DNA of 64,000 bases from Embleya scabrispora. Lineage in GTDB: Bacteria; Actinomycetota; Actinomycetes; Streptomycetales; Streptomycetaceae. Under the pieces are notes generated by a model that saw only the letters and a list, made by a program, of their open reading frames with translations, made no database searches and had not been told where the DNA came from. The first letter of the stretch is position 1, and each line of letters starts with the position of its first letter. Below are positions 6,893 through 14,343 of this stretch, one piece after another. The translations under genes were made by a program, and so were the position numbers. Where the stretch lies: positions 3,575,365-3,639,364 of the forward strand of contig NZ_MWQN01000001.1 in assembly GCF_002024165.1 (NCBI RefSeq). The letters are read 5' to 3'.

Positions 6893-9856
6893 TTGCGGGT
6901 GGTCGTGGGAGTGGGTGTGCGGGACGTGGGTGCGGTGGCGCGGGCCCGCCCGTCGGCGGAGGCGGAGCGGAATCGACCGGCTCCCCTCATCCCGGCCCTC
7001 GCCGCGGGTGAGGCGGTGTTCCTTCCGGCGGATCCGCCCCGCATGGGCCGAGTGGCGTTCTGGGTGCCCGGTGGTGAGCCACCGGATCTCGGCGTGGAGC
7101 CGGAGGAGCTCACGGTGGTTCGCCCGCACGGCACTTCCGTGCGCCGGACCCGCGTGATCGCCGCCGTGCTTCCGGTGGGGCAGGCGTTGCCGCTGCTGAC
7201 TCGCTGCCGCGCGCTCGCCGCCGACCATGACGAGCCGGCGTCGACCGGCGCACCGCCGGCCGGGAACGCCCCGCGTAGCGCCGCGTTTTGGGGCGCCGCC
7301 GCCCTGTACGGTCTGTGGCTGGTCGCCCGGGGCCGGGTCTTGCCCGGAGTCTCGCCCGGCGGCTTCGACGCGTGGCGCGTCGGCCCCCTGGACGTCGAGG
7401 ACCATGAGCGGCTGGCCTCCCTGGCCGCCGCCATGCCCCCCGAGGCCCGCGCGGTCGCGATCCCCGAACGCTCTCCTCTCACGCTCCCGGCGGTCGAGCC
7501 GCTGCTGCGAGCCTTCCTGGACGCCCTGGCCGATGCGCTGGCCCGCCCGCCTGCCGCTCGGCACGTGACCGGTGGCGCGGCCTTTGCGGTACACGTACCG
7601 CAGAACGTCCCCGAGCAGCGCGGGTGGGCGGCGGAGGTCGCGGCCGGCCGTGACGCGGGTCTGACCGTCTTGCTGCGGTTGGAACTGGACGGCGCGGACT
7701 CCTTCCGGGCCGTGGTCCAACTGCGCAGCCTGGCGGATCCCACGATGCTCGTCGACGCCGCGGACCTGTGGTCGGGGACGCACGGGGCACCCGAATCGTT
7801 CGGTCCACGGGCTCGGGTCGACACACTGCTGACGCTGCGCCGAGCCGCCCGGGTGTGGCCTCCGGCGGGACGGTTGCTGGACGCCGCCGCGCCCGTCGAT
7901 CTCGAGTTGACCGACCAGGAGGCCCAGGCGCTACTGGGCGACGCCGCCGAGAGTCTGGCCGCCGCCGGTGTCGCCGTGCACTGGCCCAAGCAACTGGTCC
8001 GCGAACTGACCGCGTCCGGCGTACTGGAGCCCGCTCGCCGACAGGGGACGCGGTCCTCGGCTGAGTCCTTCCTGTCCTCCGGCGAACTGCTGGACTTTCG
8101 CTGGCGAGTCGCGCTCGGGGACCGCGAACTCGACGAGGAGGAACTGGAACGGCTGGTCCGAGCACATCGACCGATCGTCCGGTTGCGCGACCAGTGGGTG
8201 GTCGTGGACCCGGAGTTGGTCCGTCGACTCCGACGAAGCGCGCGGGCCGAGACCGCCCCGGCCCCGCTCACCGCGATCGACGCCCTGGGCGCCGCGCTGA
8301 CCGGCAGCGTCGAGGTGGACGGGGTACAGGTGGCGATCAGCGCGAGCGGTGCACTCGAGGAACTGCGCTCGCGGATCGCCGACCCCGAGGCCCGCACCGC
8401 GCGCGAACCCCAGGGGCCGCCGAAGGCCCTGACCGCGACCCTGCGCGACTACCAACTGCGCGGTGTGAACTGGCTGTACCGGATGACGGCCCTCGGTCTG
8501 GGTGTCTGCCTCGCCGACGACATGGGTCTGGGCAAGACCGTCACCCTGATCGCGCTTCACCTGCGCCGCCAGGAACGCGAAGCCACCGCCGGTCCGACCC
8601 TGGTGGTGTGTCCCGCCTCGCTGCTCGGCAACTGGGAACGGGAGATCGGGCGCTTCGCACCCGCGACGCCGGTGCGCCGTTTCCACGGCACCGGCCGCGA
8701 CCTGGCCCACCTCGACGAGGACTCGGCCGGCGGCTTCGTCCTGACCACCTACGGAACCATGCGCCGCGACGCCGGCCGCCTCGCCGAGCACTCCTGGGGG
8801 CTGCTCGTCGCCGACGAGGCCCAACACGTGAAGAACCCGCACGCGCACACCGCTCGGGCGCTGCGGACGATCCCCTCGCGCGGGCGGGTCGCGCTGACCG
8901 GCACTCCGGTGGAGAACAATCTGTCCGAACTGTGGTCACTGCTCGACTGGACCACACCCGGTCTGCTCGGCACCCTCACCTCCTTCCGCGACCGCTACGC
9001 CCAGGCCGTCGAGGGCGACCGCGACGAACAGGCCGCTCATCGTCTGGCCGCGCTGGTCCGGCCCTTCCTGCTGCGCCGACGCAAGTCCGACCCGGGGATC
9101 GCGCCGGAACTGCCGGCCAAGACCGAGACCGACCAGCCGGTGCCGCTCACGAAGGAACAGGCGTCCCTGTACGAGGCGTTGGTCCGCGAACTGATGGCCG
9201 AGATCGAGGCGAGCCAGGGCATCGCCCGACGCGGCCTGGTGCTGAAGCTGCTCACCGGTCTGAAGCAGGTCTGCAACCACCCGGCGCAGTTCCTGAAGGA
9301 ACCGGCCGGCACGAAGCTCCCCGGCCGCTCGGGGAAGCTGGAGGTCCTCGACGAACTCTTGGACACCATCCTGGCCGAGGGCGGCTCGACCCTGGTCTTC
9401 ACCCAGTACGTGGCCATGGGCACTTTGATCGAGCGCCACCTGGCCGACCGTGGCGTGGACACTTTGTTCCTGCACGGCGGTATCGCGGTCAAGCGCCGCG
9501 AGGAGATGGTCGACGCCTTCCAGAACGGCGAGAAGAAGGTATTCCTGCTGTCCCTCAAGGCTGCCGGGACGGGCCTGAACCTCACCCGGGCCGGACACGT
9601 CATCCACTACGACCGCTGGTGGAACCCGGCGGTGGAGGACCAGGCCACCGACCGCGCGTACCGGATCGGACAGACGCAGCCGGTCCAGGTGCACAAGCTC
9701 ATCGCCGAGGGAACGGTCGAGGACCGGGTGGCCGAGATGCTGCGGCGAAAGCGGGAGTTGGCCGAGTCGGTGCTGGGCTCGGGGGAGGCGGCCTTCGGTG
9801 AGCTGAGCGACAGCGAACTGGCCGAGCTTGTCGCACTGCGAAGGGGGCGGCGATGA
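6893..9856 (+). CDS. SNF2-family DNA-dependent ATPase/helicase
   Basis: 987 residues from TTG 6893, with GGAG 9 nt upstream. The N-terminal 430 residues include the bacterial SNF2-associated region (LTDQEAQALLGDAAESLAAA onward). The ATPase core begins near 515: LRDYQLRGVNWLYRM, Walker A DDMGLGKTVTL, DEAQHVKNP, LTGTPVENNLSELWSLLDW. The second RecA lobe has VFTQYV, LFLHGG, LLSLKAAGTGLNLT and DRAYRIGQTQPVQVHK. Such proteins translocate on double-stranded DNA and remodel protein-DNA complexes. The stop overlaps the start of the SWIM gene (ATGA), so the two are translationally coupled and probably act together. The 126 bp before it hold no gene. Confidence 0.94.
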   Translation: MRVVVGVGVRDVGAVARARPSAEAERNRPAPLIPALAAGEAVFLPADPPRMGRVAFWVPGGEPPDLGVEPEELTVVRPHGTSVRRTRVIAAVLPVGQALPLLTRCRALAADHDEPASTGAPPAGNAPRSAAFWGAAALYGLWLVARGRVLPGVSPGGFDAWRVGPLDVEDHERLASLAAAMPPEARAVAIPERSPLTLPAVEPLLRAFLDALADALARPPAARHVTGGAAFAVHVPQNVPEQRGWAAEVAAGRDAGLTVLLRLELDGADSFRAVVQLRSLADPTMLVDAADLWSGTHGAPESFGPRARVDTLLTLRRAARVWPPAGRLLDAAAPVDLELTDQEAQALLGDAAESLAAAGVAVHWPKQLVRELTASGVLEPARRQGTRSSAESFLSSGELLDFRWRVALGDRELDEEELERLVRAHRPIVRLRDQWVVVDPELVRRLRRSARAETAPAPLTAIDALGAALTGSVEVDGVQVAISASGALEELRSRIADPEARTAREPQGPPKALTATLRDYQLRGVNWLYRMTALGLGVCLADDMGLGKTVTLIALHLRRQEREATAGPTLVVCPASLLGNWEREIGRFAPATPVRRFHGTGRDLAHLDEDSAGGFVLTTYGTMRRDAGRLAEHSWGLLVADEAQHVKNPHAHTARALRTIPSRGRVALTGTPVENNLSELWSLLDWTTPGLLGTLTSFRDRYAQAVEGDRDEQAAHRLAALVRPFLLRRRKSDPGIAPELPAKTETDQPVPLTKEQASLYEALVRELMAEIEASQGIARRGLVLKLLTGLKQVCNHPAQFLKEPAGTKLPGRSGKLEVLDELLDTILAEGGSTLVFTQYVAMGTLIERHLADRGVDTLFLHGGIAVKRREEMVDAFQNGEKKVFLLSLKAAGTGLNLTRAGHVIHYDRWWNPAVEDQATDRAYRIGQTQPVQVHKLIAEGTVEDRVAEMLRRKRELAESVLGSGEAAFGELSDSELAELVALRRGRR

Positions 9857-11181
9857 CCGGACGGACGGGGCCGGCCGGCCGTACCTTCGAAGCGCTGCCG
9901 TCGACCAAGGGCAGCCGCGCCCCCTTCGCCGAGTCCTGGTGGGGCCGCGAATGGCTGCGTTCCCTGGAAGAGTCCTCCCTCGACTCGGGCCGGCTCTCCC
10001 GCGGCCGGACCTACGCGCGCGGTGGCGCGGTCGGGGCGGTCACCGTCGCCGCCGGCTCGGTCGCCGCCATGGTGCGCGGCAGCCGACCCGCCCCGTACCG
10101 CGCCAAGGTCCGCGTCGAGCAGTTGACGGACCGGCAGTGGGACCGCCTGCTCGACGTGATCGCCGAGCGGGCCGCGAACATCGCCGCGCTGCTCGACGGC
10201 GACATGCCCGCGGGCCTCGCGGACGACGCCGCGGCCGCCGGCGTCCCCCTGCTGCCCGGCGCCCGGGACCTCGACCCCGCGTGCTCCTGCCCCGACTGGG
10301 GCTACCCCTGCAAACACGCCGCAGCCCTGTGCTACCAGGTGGCCCGGCTACTGGACCGCGACCCGTTCGTCCTGCTCCTGCTTCGAGGACGGGGGGAGCA
10401 CGAGTTGATGGACGAACTCGGCCGCCGCAACACGGCGCGCGCGGTGGCGGAAGCCGCCGCGAACCAGGCGCTCACCGGCGCCGGCGTGGGGCCGGCCGGG
10501 GGAGCGGGGTCGGCCGCGCCGCCGGCCTCCACGGGCGATCCCGCCGGGGCCGCCTTCGCCGCCCGAACCACGCGGGCACCCCTGCCCGCTCCGCCGCCGG
10601 TTCCCGAAGTACCCGGCCACGGACCGGCGTTGGTGGGCTCCGCCGACCCGGCGGCGGGCCTGGACCCGGCCGCACTCGAACTACTCGCCGCGGACGCCGC
10701 GACGCGTGCCCAGCGTCTGCTGGCGGCCGCCATCGCCCCCCGGCACGCCGATTCCACCCCACCCGCTCCGCTCACCGAGTGGCAGGACGCCGTCCGCCTC
10801 GCCGCCAACCACCCGACCACGGATATCCCGGCCCGGATCGCCGCGAACTGTGGCCGCACCCCGGCCGAACTCACCGCGGCCGTCCACGCCTGGCGCCACG
10901 GCGGGGCGGCATCCCTGGACGTCCTGGAAAACCCCTGGACCCCACCCACCGGCCGCCTGGACCGCGCTCGCGAGGCGCTGCGAGCAGACTGGGCCGACGG
11001 AAAACCACCCCGAATCCGCACCTGGCGCAACCGCTGGACCATCGACGGCCACAACGCCCAGCTACGCCTGAGCCGAGACGGCCTGTGGTACCCCTACGCC
11101 AAAAAGCAGGACACCTGGCACCCGACAGGCCCCCCGGACCCCGACCCCACCATCGTCCTGACAGCCCTCCTCGCCCAGTGA
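9853..11181 (+). CDS. SWIM zinc-finger protein partnered with SNF2 helicase
   Basis: 442 residues. A SWIM finger of the CxCxnCxH type is clear near residues 142-157: ACSCPDWGYPCKHAAAL. The flanking N-terminal part (TFEALPSTKGSRAPFAESWW, SRGRTYARGG) is typical of the family; the C-terminal half is an Ala/Pro-rich linker followed by WRNRWTIDGHNAQLRLSRDG. SWIM domains bind nucleic acid or protein, and in bacteria these genes commonly sit next to SNF2 ATPases. Start ATG 9853 overlaps the SNF2 stop by 4 bp. The biological role of the pair is not established. Confidence 0.92.
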   Translation: MTGRTGPAGRTFEALPSTKGSRAPFAESWWGREWLRSLEESSLDSGRLSRGRTYARGGAVGAVTVAAGSVAAMVRGSRPAPYRAKVRVEQLTDRQWDRLLDVIAERAANIAALLDGDMPAGLADDAAAAGVPLLPGARDLDPACSCPDWGYPCKHAAALCYQVARLLDRDPFVLLLLRGRGEHELMDELGRRNTARAVAEAAANQALTGAGVGPAGGAGSAAPPASTGDPAGAAFAARTTRAPLPAPPPVPEVPGHGPALVGSADPAAGLDPAALELLAADAATRAQRLLAAAIAPRHADSTPPAPLTEWQDAVRLAANHPTTDIPARIAANCGRTPAELTAAVHAWRHGGAASLDVLENPWTPPTGRLDRAREALRADWADGKPPRIRTWRNRWTIDGHNAQLRLSRDGLWYPYAKKQDTWHPTGPPDPDPTIVLTALLAQ

Positions 11182-11247
11182 GGCAACCACAACGCCGTCG
11201 GGCCCCAAGACCGCAACAGCGAGCCGCACCTATACAGCCACACCAAA

Positions 11248-11281
11248 AGAGGCCCTACCGGATCTCTCCGATAGAGCCTCT
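11248..11281 (-). terminator. Terminator belonging to the duplicated tRNA-Pro end
   Basis: Minus-strand hairpin: AGAGGCTCTATCGG (11281-11268) pairs imperfectly with CCGGTAGGGCCTCT (11261-11248), followed by TTTT. It is homologous to the hairpin at 12460-12493 behind the intact tRNA-Pro, so the duplication covers tRNA end plus terminator. Confidence 0.7.
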
Positions 11282-11288
11282 ACACCAC

Positions 11289-11333
11289 TGGTCGGGGTGG
11301 CGGGATTCGAACCCACGACCTCTTCGTCCCGAA
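11289..11333 (-). pseudogene. tRNA-Pro 3'-half duplicate (att-like)
   Basis: 45 bp nearly identical to the last 45 nt of the tRNA-Pro at 12501-12577, including CCA, acceptor 3' strand, T arm, variable loop and the 3' side of the anticodon stem-loop. I see two differences, one in the T arm and one before the variable loop. The 5' half is absent, so it cannot be a tRNA. Site-specific actinomycete elements integrate into tRNA 3' ends and leave exactly this kind of duplicate; here it would be the far attachment site of a decayed element that retains the TA pair. Confidence 0.75.
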
Positions 11334-11701
11334 TCAGGGGCAGGCTGGTTGCTGGAGTCATCTGCGCAGGTCAGAGGCGATGCCAGGTTCATTGACGGTC
11401 ACTGTCGGCGGGCCTGGTTGCGGTACTTTGCTGCTGTACTTTCACCCGTTGTCCGCTGGGACTCAGGCCGAGGGTGAGCTCGTCGAGCGCATCGGCCGGG
11501 ATCGCAGGCCGACCATCCTCCCATCCCGCTCGTCGCGCTCCCACGAAGCGGCGTCAGGTGCTCGTGCTGTCGGGGGAGCAGGCTACCCATCCGCAGCGAT
11601 CCGCCGCCGCCGGCGGCTGCCCGGTCGCGGTAATCGTCCAACCGCTTGCCGCACCATGAAGGTCGACGTACAGTTTCTTGTACGACGAGGAAGGGTCGGC
11701 T
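11334..11701. other. Gene-free remnant between att-like repeat and yefM
   Basis: 368 bp with no supported gene. It contains CTGCTGTACTTTC (near 11429), which recurs as TTGCTGTACTTTC near 12430 on the other side of the toxin-antitoxin pair, giving a second short direct repeat around the module. No integrase or excisionase fragment could be recognised on either strand. Confidence 0.4.
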
Positions 11702-11959
11702 ATGAAGACCATGACGTACTCCGAGTCTCGCGCGCGGTATGCCGAGGTGCTCAACTCCGTCAACGACGACCGCGAAGAGGTTGTCATCACTCGAGCCGGA
11801 CACGACCCGGTCGTCATTGTCTCCCTTGAGGACTACGAGTCCCTGAAGGAGACGGCTTACCTGTTGCGAAGCCCTGCGAACGCCCGGCGCCTACTCGCGT
11901 CCATCGACGAGTTGGAGAGCGGCGGCGGTACCGTACGCGAGCTGACGACCGACGCATGA
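11702..11959 (+). CDS. yefM: YefM/Phd-family antitoxin
   Basis: 85 residues beginning MKTMTYSESRARYAEVLNSV, the standard start of a YefM/Phd antitoxin DNA-binding domain, followed by VITRAGHDPVVIVSLEDYES. The C-terminal part (RLLASIDELESGGG) would wrap the toxin. ATG 11702 is preferred to the upstream in-frame ATG 11678 because a GAGGAAGGG ribosome site lies in between. It is 10 bp upstream of the YoeB toxin gene. Such antitoxins neutralise the toxin and autorepress the operon by binding its promoter. Codon use is visibly less G+C-biased than the neighbours, consistent with acquisition. Confidence 0.92.
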   Translation: MKTMTYSESRARYAEVLNSVNDDREEVVITRAGHDPVVIVSLEDYESLKETAYLLRSPANARRLLASIDELESGGGTVRELTTDA

Positions 11960-11969
11960 GGGCCGGCGA

Positions 11970-12230
11970 ATGAAGATCACCTTCTCCTCCCGCGCGTGGG
12001 AGGACTACCTCTGGTGGCAGCTTCAGGACCGGAAGATTCTGAAGCGCATCAATACGCTTATCGCGGACATCTCCCGGAACGGCAACGAGGGGATCGGCAA
12101 ACCGGAACCGCTCAAGCACGGGTTCCAGGGCTACTGGTCGCGCCGTATCAACGACGAGCACCGACTGATCTACAAGGCCGGCGAGGACACGGTCCTCATC
12201 GCACAGTGCCGCTACCACTACGAGAGCTGA
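11970..12230 (+). CDS. yoeB: YoeB/Txe-family mRNA interferase toxin
   Basis: 86 residues, the family's usual length. It begins MKITFSSRAWEDYLWWQ and contains the diagnostic IGKPEPLKHGFQGYWSRRI and DEHRLIYK, ending CRYHYES with the conserved C-terminal His-Tyr. YoeB is a ribosome-dependent endoribonuclease of the RelE superfamily that cleaves mRNA in the A site. The residues expected for catalysis (Glu in the KPEPL region, Arg in RRI/EHR, His/Tyr at the C-terminus) are present, so it looks active. It forms an operon with yefM inside the tRNA-bounded segment. Confidence 0.93.
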   Translation: MKITFSSRAWEDYLWWQLQDRKILKRINTLIADISRNGNEGIGKPEPLKHGFQGYWSRRINDEHRLIYKAGEDTVLIAQCRYHYES

Positions 12231-12459
12231 CGCGACCCCAGCGGATCGAGCGCGGTCCCGTAGTCGGATTCATCAGCCCACGGCACTTCTCCCAGTGGGC
12301 GATCAGGTGGGCGAACCCCCGCCTCACCGCTTGGGTCAGCCGTAGAGTTCCCGAACCGCCGTTCGCGGTGGGGAAGGTCGGCGAACAGGCGCAGCCGCCA
12401 GTGGATGAAAGCCGCGGGCAACCAGCGTGGTTGCTGTACTTTCGTGCCGGAAACGCGTC

Positions 12460-12493
12460 AGAGACCCCATCGGATTTCTCCGATGGAGCCTCT
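12460..12493 (-). terminator. Terminator of tRNA-Pro
   Basis: Minus-strand hairpin pairing AGAGGCTCCATCGG (12493-12480) with CCGATGGGGTCTCT (12473-12460), 7 nt downstream of the tRNA 3' end. It lacks a T-tract. The gene-free stretch 12231-12459 before it contains open frames on the minus strand but nothing I can support as a gene. Confidence 0.65.
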
Positions 12494-12500
12494 GTACCAC

Positions 12501-12577
<77 letters not shown>

Positions 12578-12673
12578 ATGCTGCGCGTTCAGCTTAGCGG
12601 GTCGGGGGGCTGAGGCGAAATCCGGTTTAGCGCGGGGTCGGGGCGGCGGTGCTGCCGGTGGACTGACGGGGGG

Positions 12674-13558
12674 TCAGGGTGAGGAGGGTGGCCTCGGGGG
12701 GCAGGCGAAGCGGAAGCGGGCGTAGCGGGAGGTGCCGCAGCCGGCGGAGACGTGGAGGTAGGCCTCGCGGTCGGCGGACAGGTGCTTCGACAGGCCCTTG
12801 GCGCGCTTGCGGTCGAGGTCGCAGTTGGTGGTCAGGGCGCCGTAGAAGGGGACGCAGACCTGGCCGCCGTGGGTGTGGCCGGCGATCACCAGCGGGTAGC
12901 CCTCGGCGGTGAAGGCGTCGAGGGCGCGCAGGTACGGCGCGTGCACCACGGCCAGCGAGATGTCGGCGCTCCGGTCGGGGCCGCCGGCCACCTGCTCGTA
13001 GCGGTCCCGGTCGATGTGCGGGTCGTCCAGGCCGACCAGCTCGATGTCCAGGCCGTCCACCTTGAGCCGGCCGCGCGCGTTGTTGAGGTTCGCCCAGCCC
13101 GCCGCGTCGAAGCCGTCGCGCAGGTCGGTCCACGGGTTCTCCCGGCCGAGCCGCCGCGTGCCGTCGTCACGACGCAGGTAGCCCGTGGGGTCCTTGGGGC
13201 GCGGGCCGTAGTAGTCGTTGGACCCGAACACGTATGCCCCGGGCCGACCGAGCAGCGGGCCCAGCGCGTCCAGCGTCTCCGGCACCGCCTCCGGGTCGGA
13301 CAGGTTGTCGCCGGTGTTCAGCACCATGTCGGGGTGCAGCGCGTCGAGCCGGCGCAGCCACTCCTGCTTGCGGCGCTGCCCGGACACCATGTGGATGTCG
13401 GACACCTGAAGGATCCGTACCGGCCGGGCGCCGCGCGGCAACACCGGCACCTCGACCCGGCGCAGACGGAACGAACGGGCCTCGTAGGCCGCCGCGTAGG
13501 TGAGGCAGGCGGCCCCGGTGGCGGCTACGGCTAGGGGGAAGGCTGAACGCGGTCGCAT
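12674..13558 (-). CDS. Metallophosphoesterase with C-terminal frameshift
   Basis: A membrane-anchored calcineurin-like phosphoesterase: an N-terminal hydrophobic segment ([19 protein letters not shown]), then metal-binding motifs VSDIHMV (D-x-H), NTGDNLSD (GDN), GSNDYYG (GN-D/H-like) and [10 protein letters not shown] (GHTH). As written the frame ends at 12674 in [14 protein letters not shown]. The neighbouring frame continues [15 protein letters not shown] and stops at 12627, which is the ending I would expect from homologues. The switch occurs at the G run 12696-12701, so one base appears lost there, by mutation, phase variation or sequencing error. The core enzyme is unaffected. ATG 13558 is taken as start. 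Confidence 0.88.
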   Translation of the reverse strand: MRPRSAFPLAVAATGAACLTYAAAYEARSFRLRRVEVPVLPRGARPVRILQVSDIHMVSGQRRKQEWLRRLDALHPDMVLNTGDNLSDPEAVPETLDALGPLLGRPGAYVFGSNDYYGPRPKDPTGYLRRDDGTRRLGRENPWTDLRDGFDAAGWANLNNARGRLKVDGLDIELVGLDDPHIDRDRYEQVAGGPDRSADISLAVVHAPYLRALDAFTAEGYPLVIAGHTHGGQVCVPFYGALTTNCDLDRKRAKGLSKHLSADREAYLHVSAGCGTSRYARFRFACPPRPPSSP

Positions 13559-13715
13559 CCCTCCATGCTGGCAGAGCCGACCGGTGCTCGGCAGTCTCGG
13601 CGGCGCACCCGATGTCGCGGGACGACGGGCGGGTCGGGGCGGGAGTGGTCGGGACGCACTCCGAGCGCGGTAATTCGGTACGGCCACACCGGCCACGGCT
13701 GCGACACTTGACCCC

Positions 13716-14171
13716 ATGAGCACCCTCAAGAGCCGTTTGCAGAGCGACCTGACCGCGGCCATCCGGTCCCGGAACGAACTGGTCTCCTCGACGCTGCGCC
13801 TCACCCTGACCGCGATCACCAACGAGGAGGTCGCGGGCAAGACCGCCCGCGAGCTGTCCGACGACGAGGTGCTGAAGGTCATCGTGCGCGAGGCCAAGAA
13901 GCGTCGAGAGGCCGCCGAGGCCTTCGCGAACGGCGGCCGTACCGACTCCGCCGCCCGCGAGCGCGCCGAGGGCGAGGTCCTGGCGGCCTACCTGCCGGCG
14001 CAGCTGTCGGACGACGACCTTCGCGCGATCGTCGCCGACGCCATCGCGCAGAGCGGCGCCGCCGGCCCGCAGGCGATGGGTCAGGTCATGAAGGTGGTCC
14101 GCCCCAAGGTCGGCGACCGGGCCGAGGGCGGCCGCATCGCCGCCGAGATCAAGAGCCAGCTGGCCGGCTGA
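13716..14171 (+). CDS. GatB/YqeY domain protein
   Basis: 151 residues, the full YqeY length, beginning MSTLKSRLQSDLTAAIRSRN. It is all-helical: REAKKRREAAEAFANGGR, AEGEVLAAYLPAQLSDDDL, and the family's C-terminal MGQVMKVVRPKVGDRAEGGR. The family shares the tail domain of the GatB amidotransferase subunit, which binds tRNA; the stand-alone protein's function is not well defined. It is monocistronic, divergent from the metallophosphoesterase and convergent with the PBP, an arrangement I recall from Streptomyces. Confidence 0.93.
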   Translation: MSTLKSRLQSDLTAAIRSRNELVSSTLRLTLTAITNEEVAGKTARELSDDEVLKVIVREAKKRREAAEAFANGGRTDSAARERAEGEVLAAYLPAQLSDDDLRAIVADAIAQSGAAGPQAMGQVMKVVRPKVGDRAEGGRIAAEIKSQLAG

Positions 14172-14228
14172 CCCCACGCGGCCGACCGCACCGGGCCGGC
14201 CGCTTCGCCCGACCCCCGCTCCACACGC

Positions 14229-14269
14229 CGATGGTGGTGCCCCCGAACACATCGGGAGCACCACCATCG
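14229..14269. terminator. Bidirectional terminator between yqeY and the PBP gene
   Basis: Inverted repeat CGATGGTGGTGC (14229-14240) with GCACCACCATCG (14258-14269), extended inside by CCCG/CGGG. It lies between convergent genes. Just after it (14278-14325) a degenerate 10-12 bp direct repeat related to CACGAGCGATCA occurs about four times. Confidence 0.8.
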
Positions 14270-14343
14270 ACATTTCCACGAGCGATCACGAGCGATCACA
14301 AGCGCTTACGAACGATCACGAGCGACCCCCGCGACCACCCCGC

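Noticed and set aside
12218-12421. Minus-strand ORF after yoeB as a transposase or replication-protein remnant
   Set aside because: Two frames look weakly protein-like but I recognise no family, start or ribosome site.
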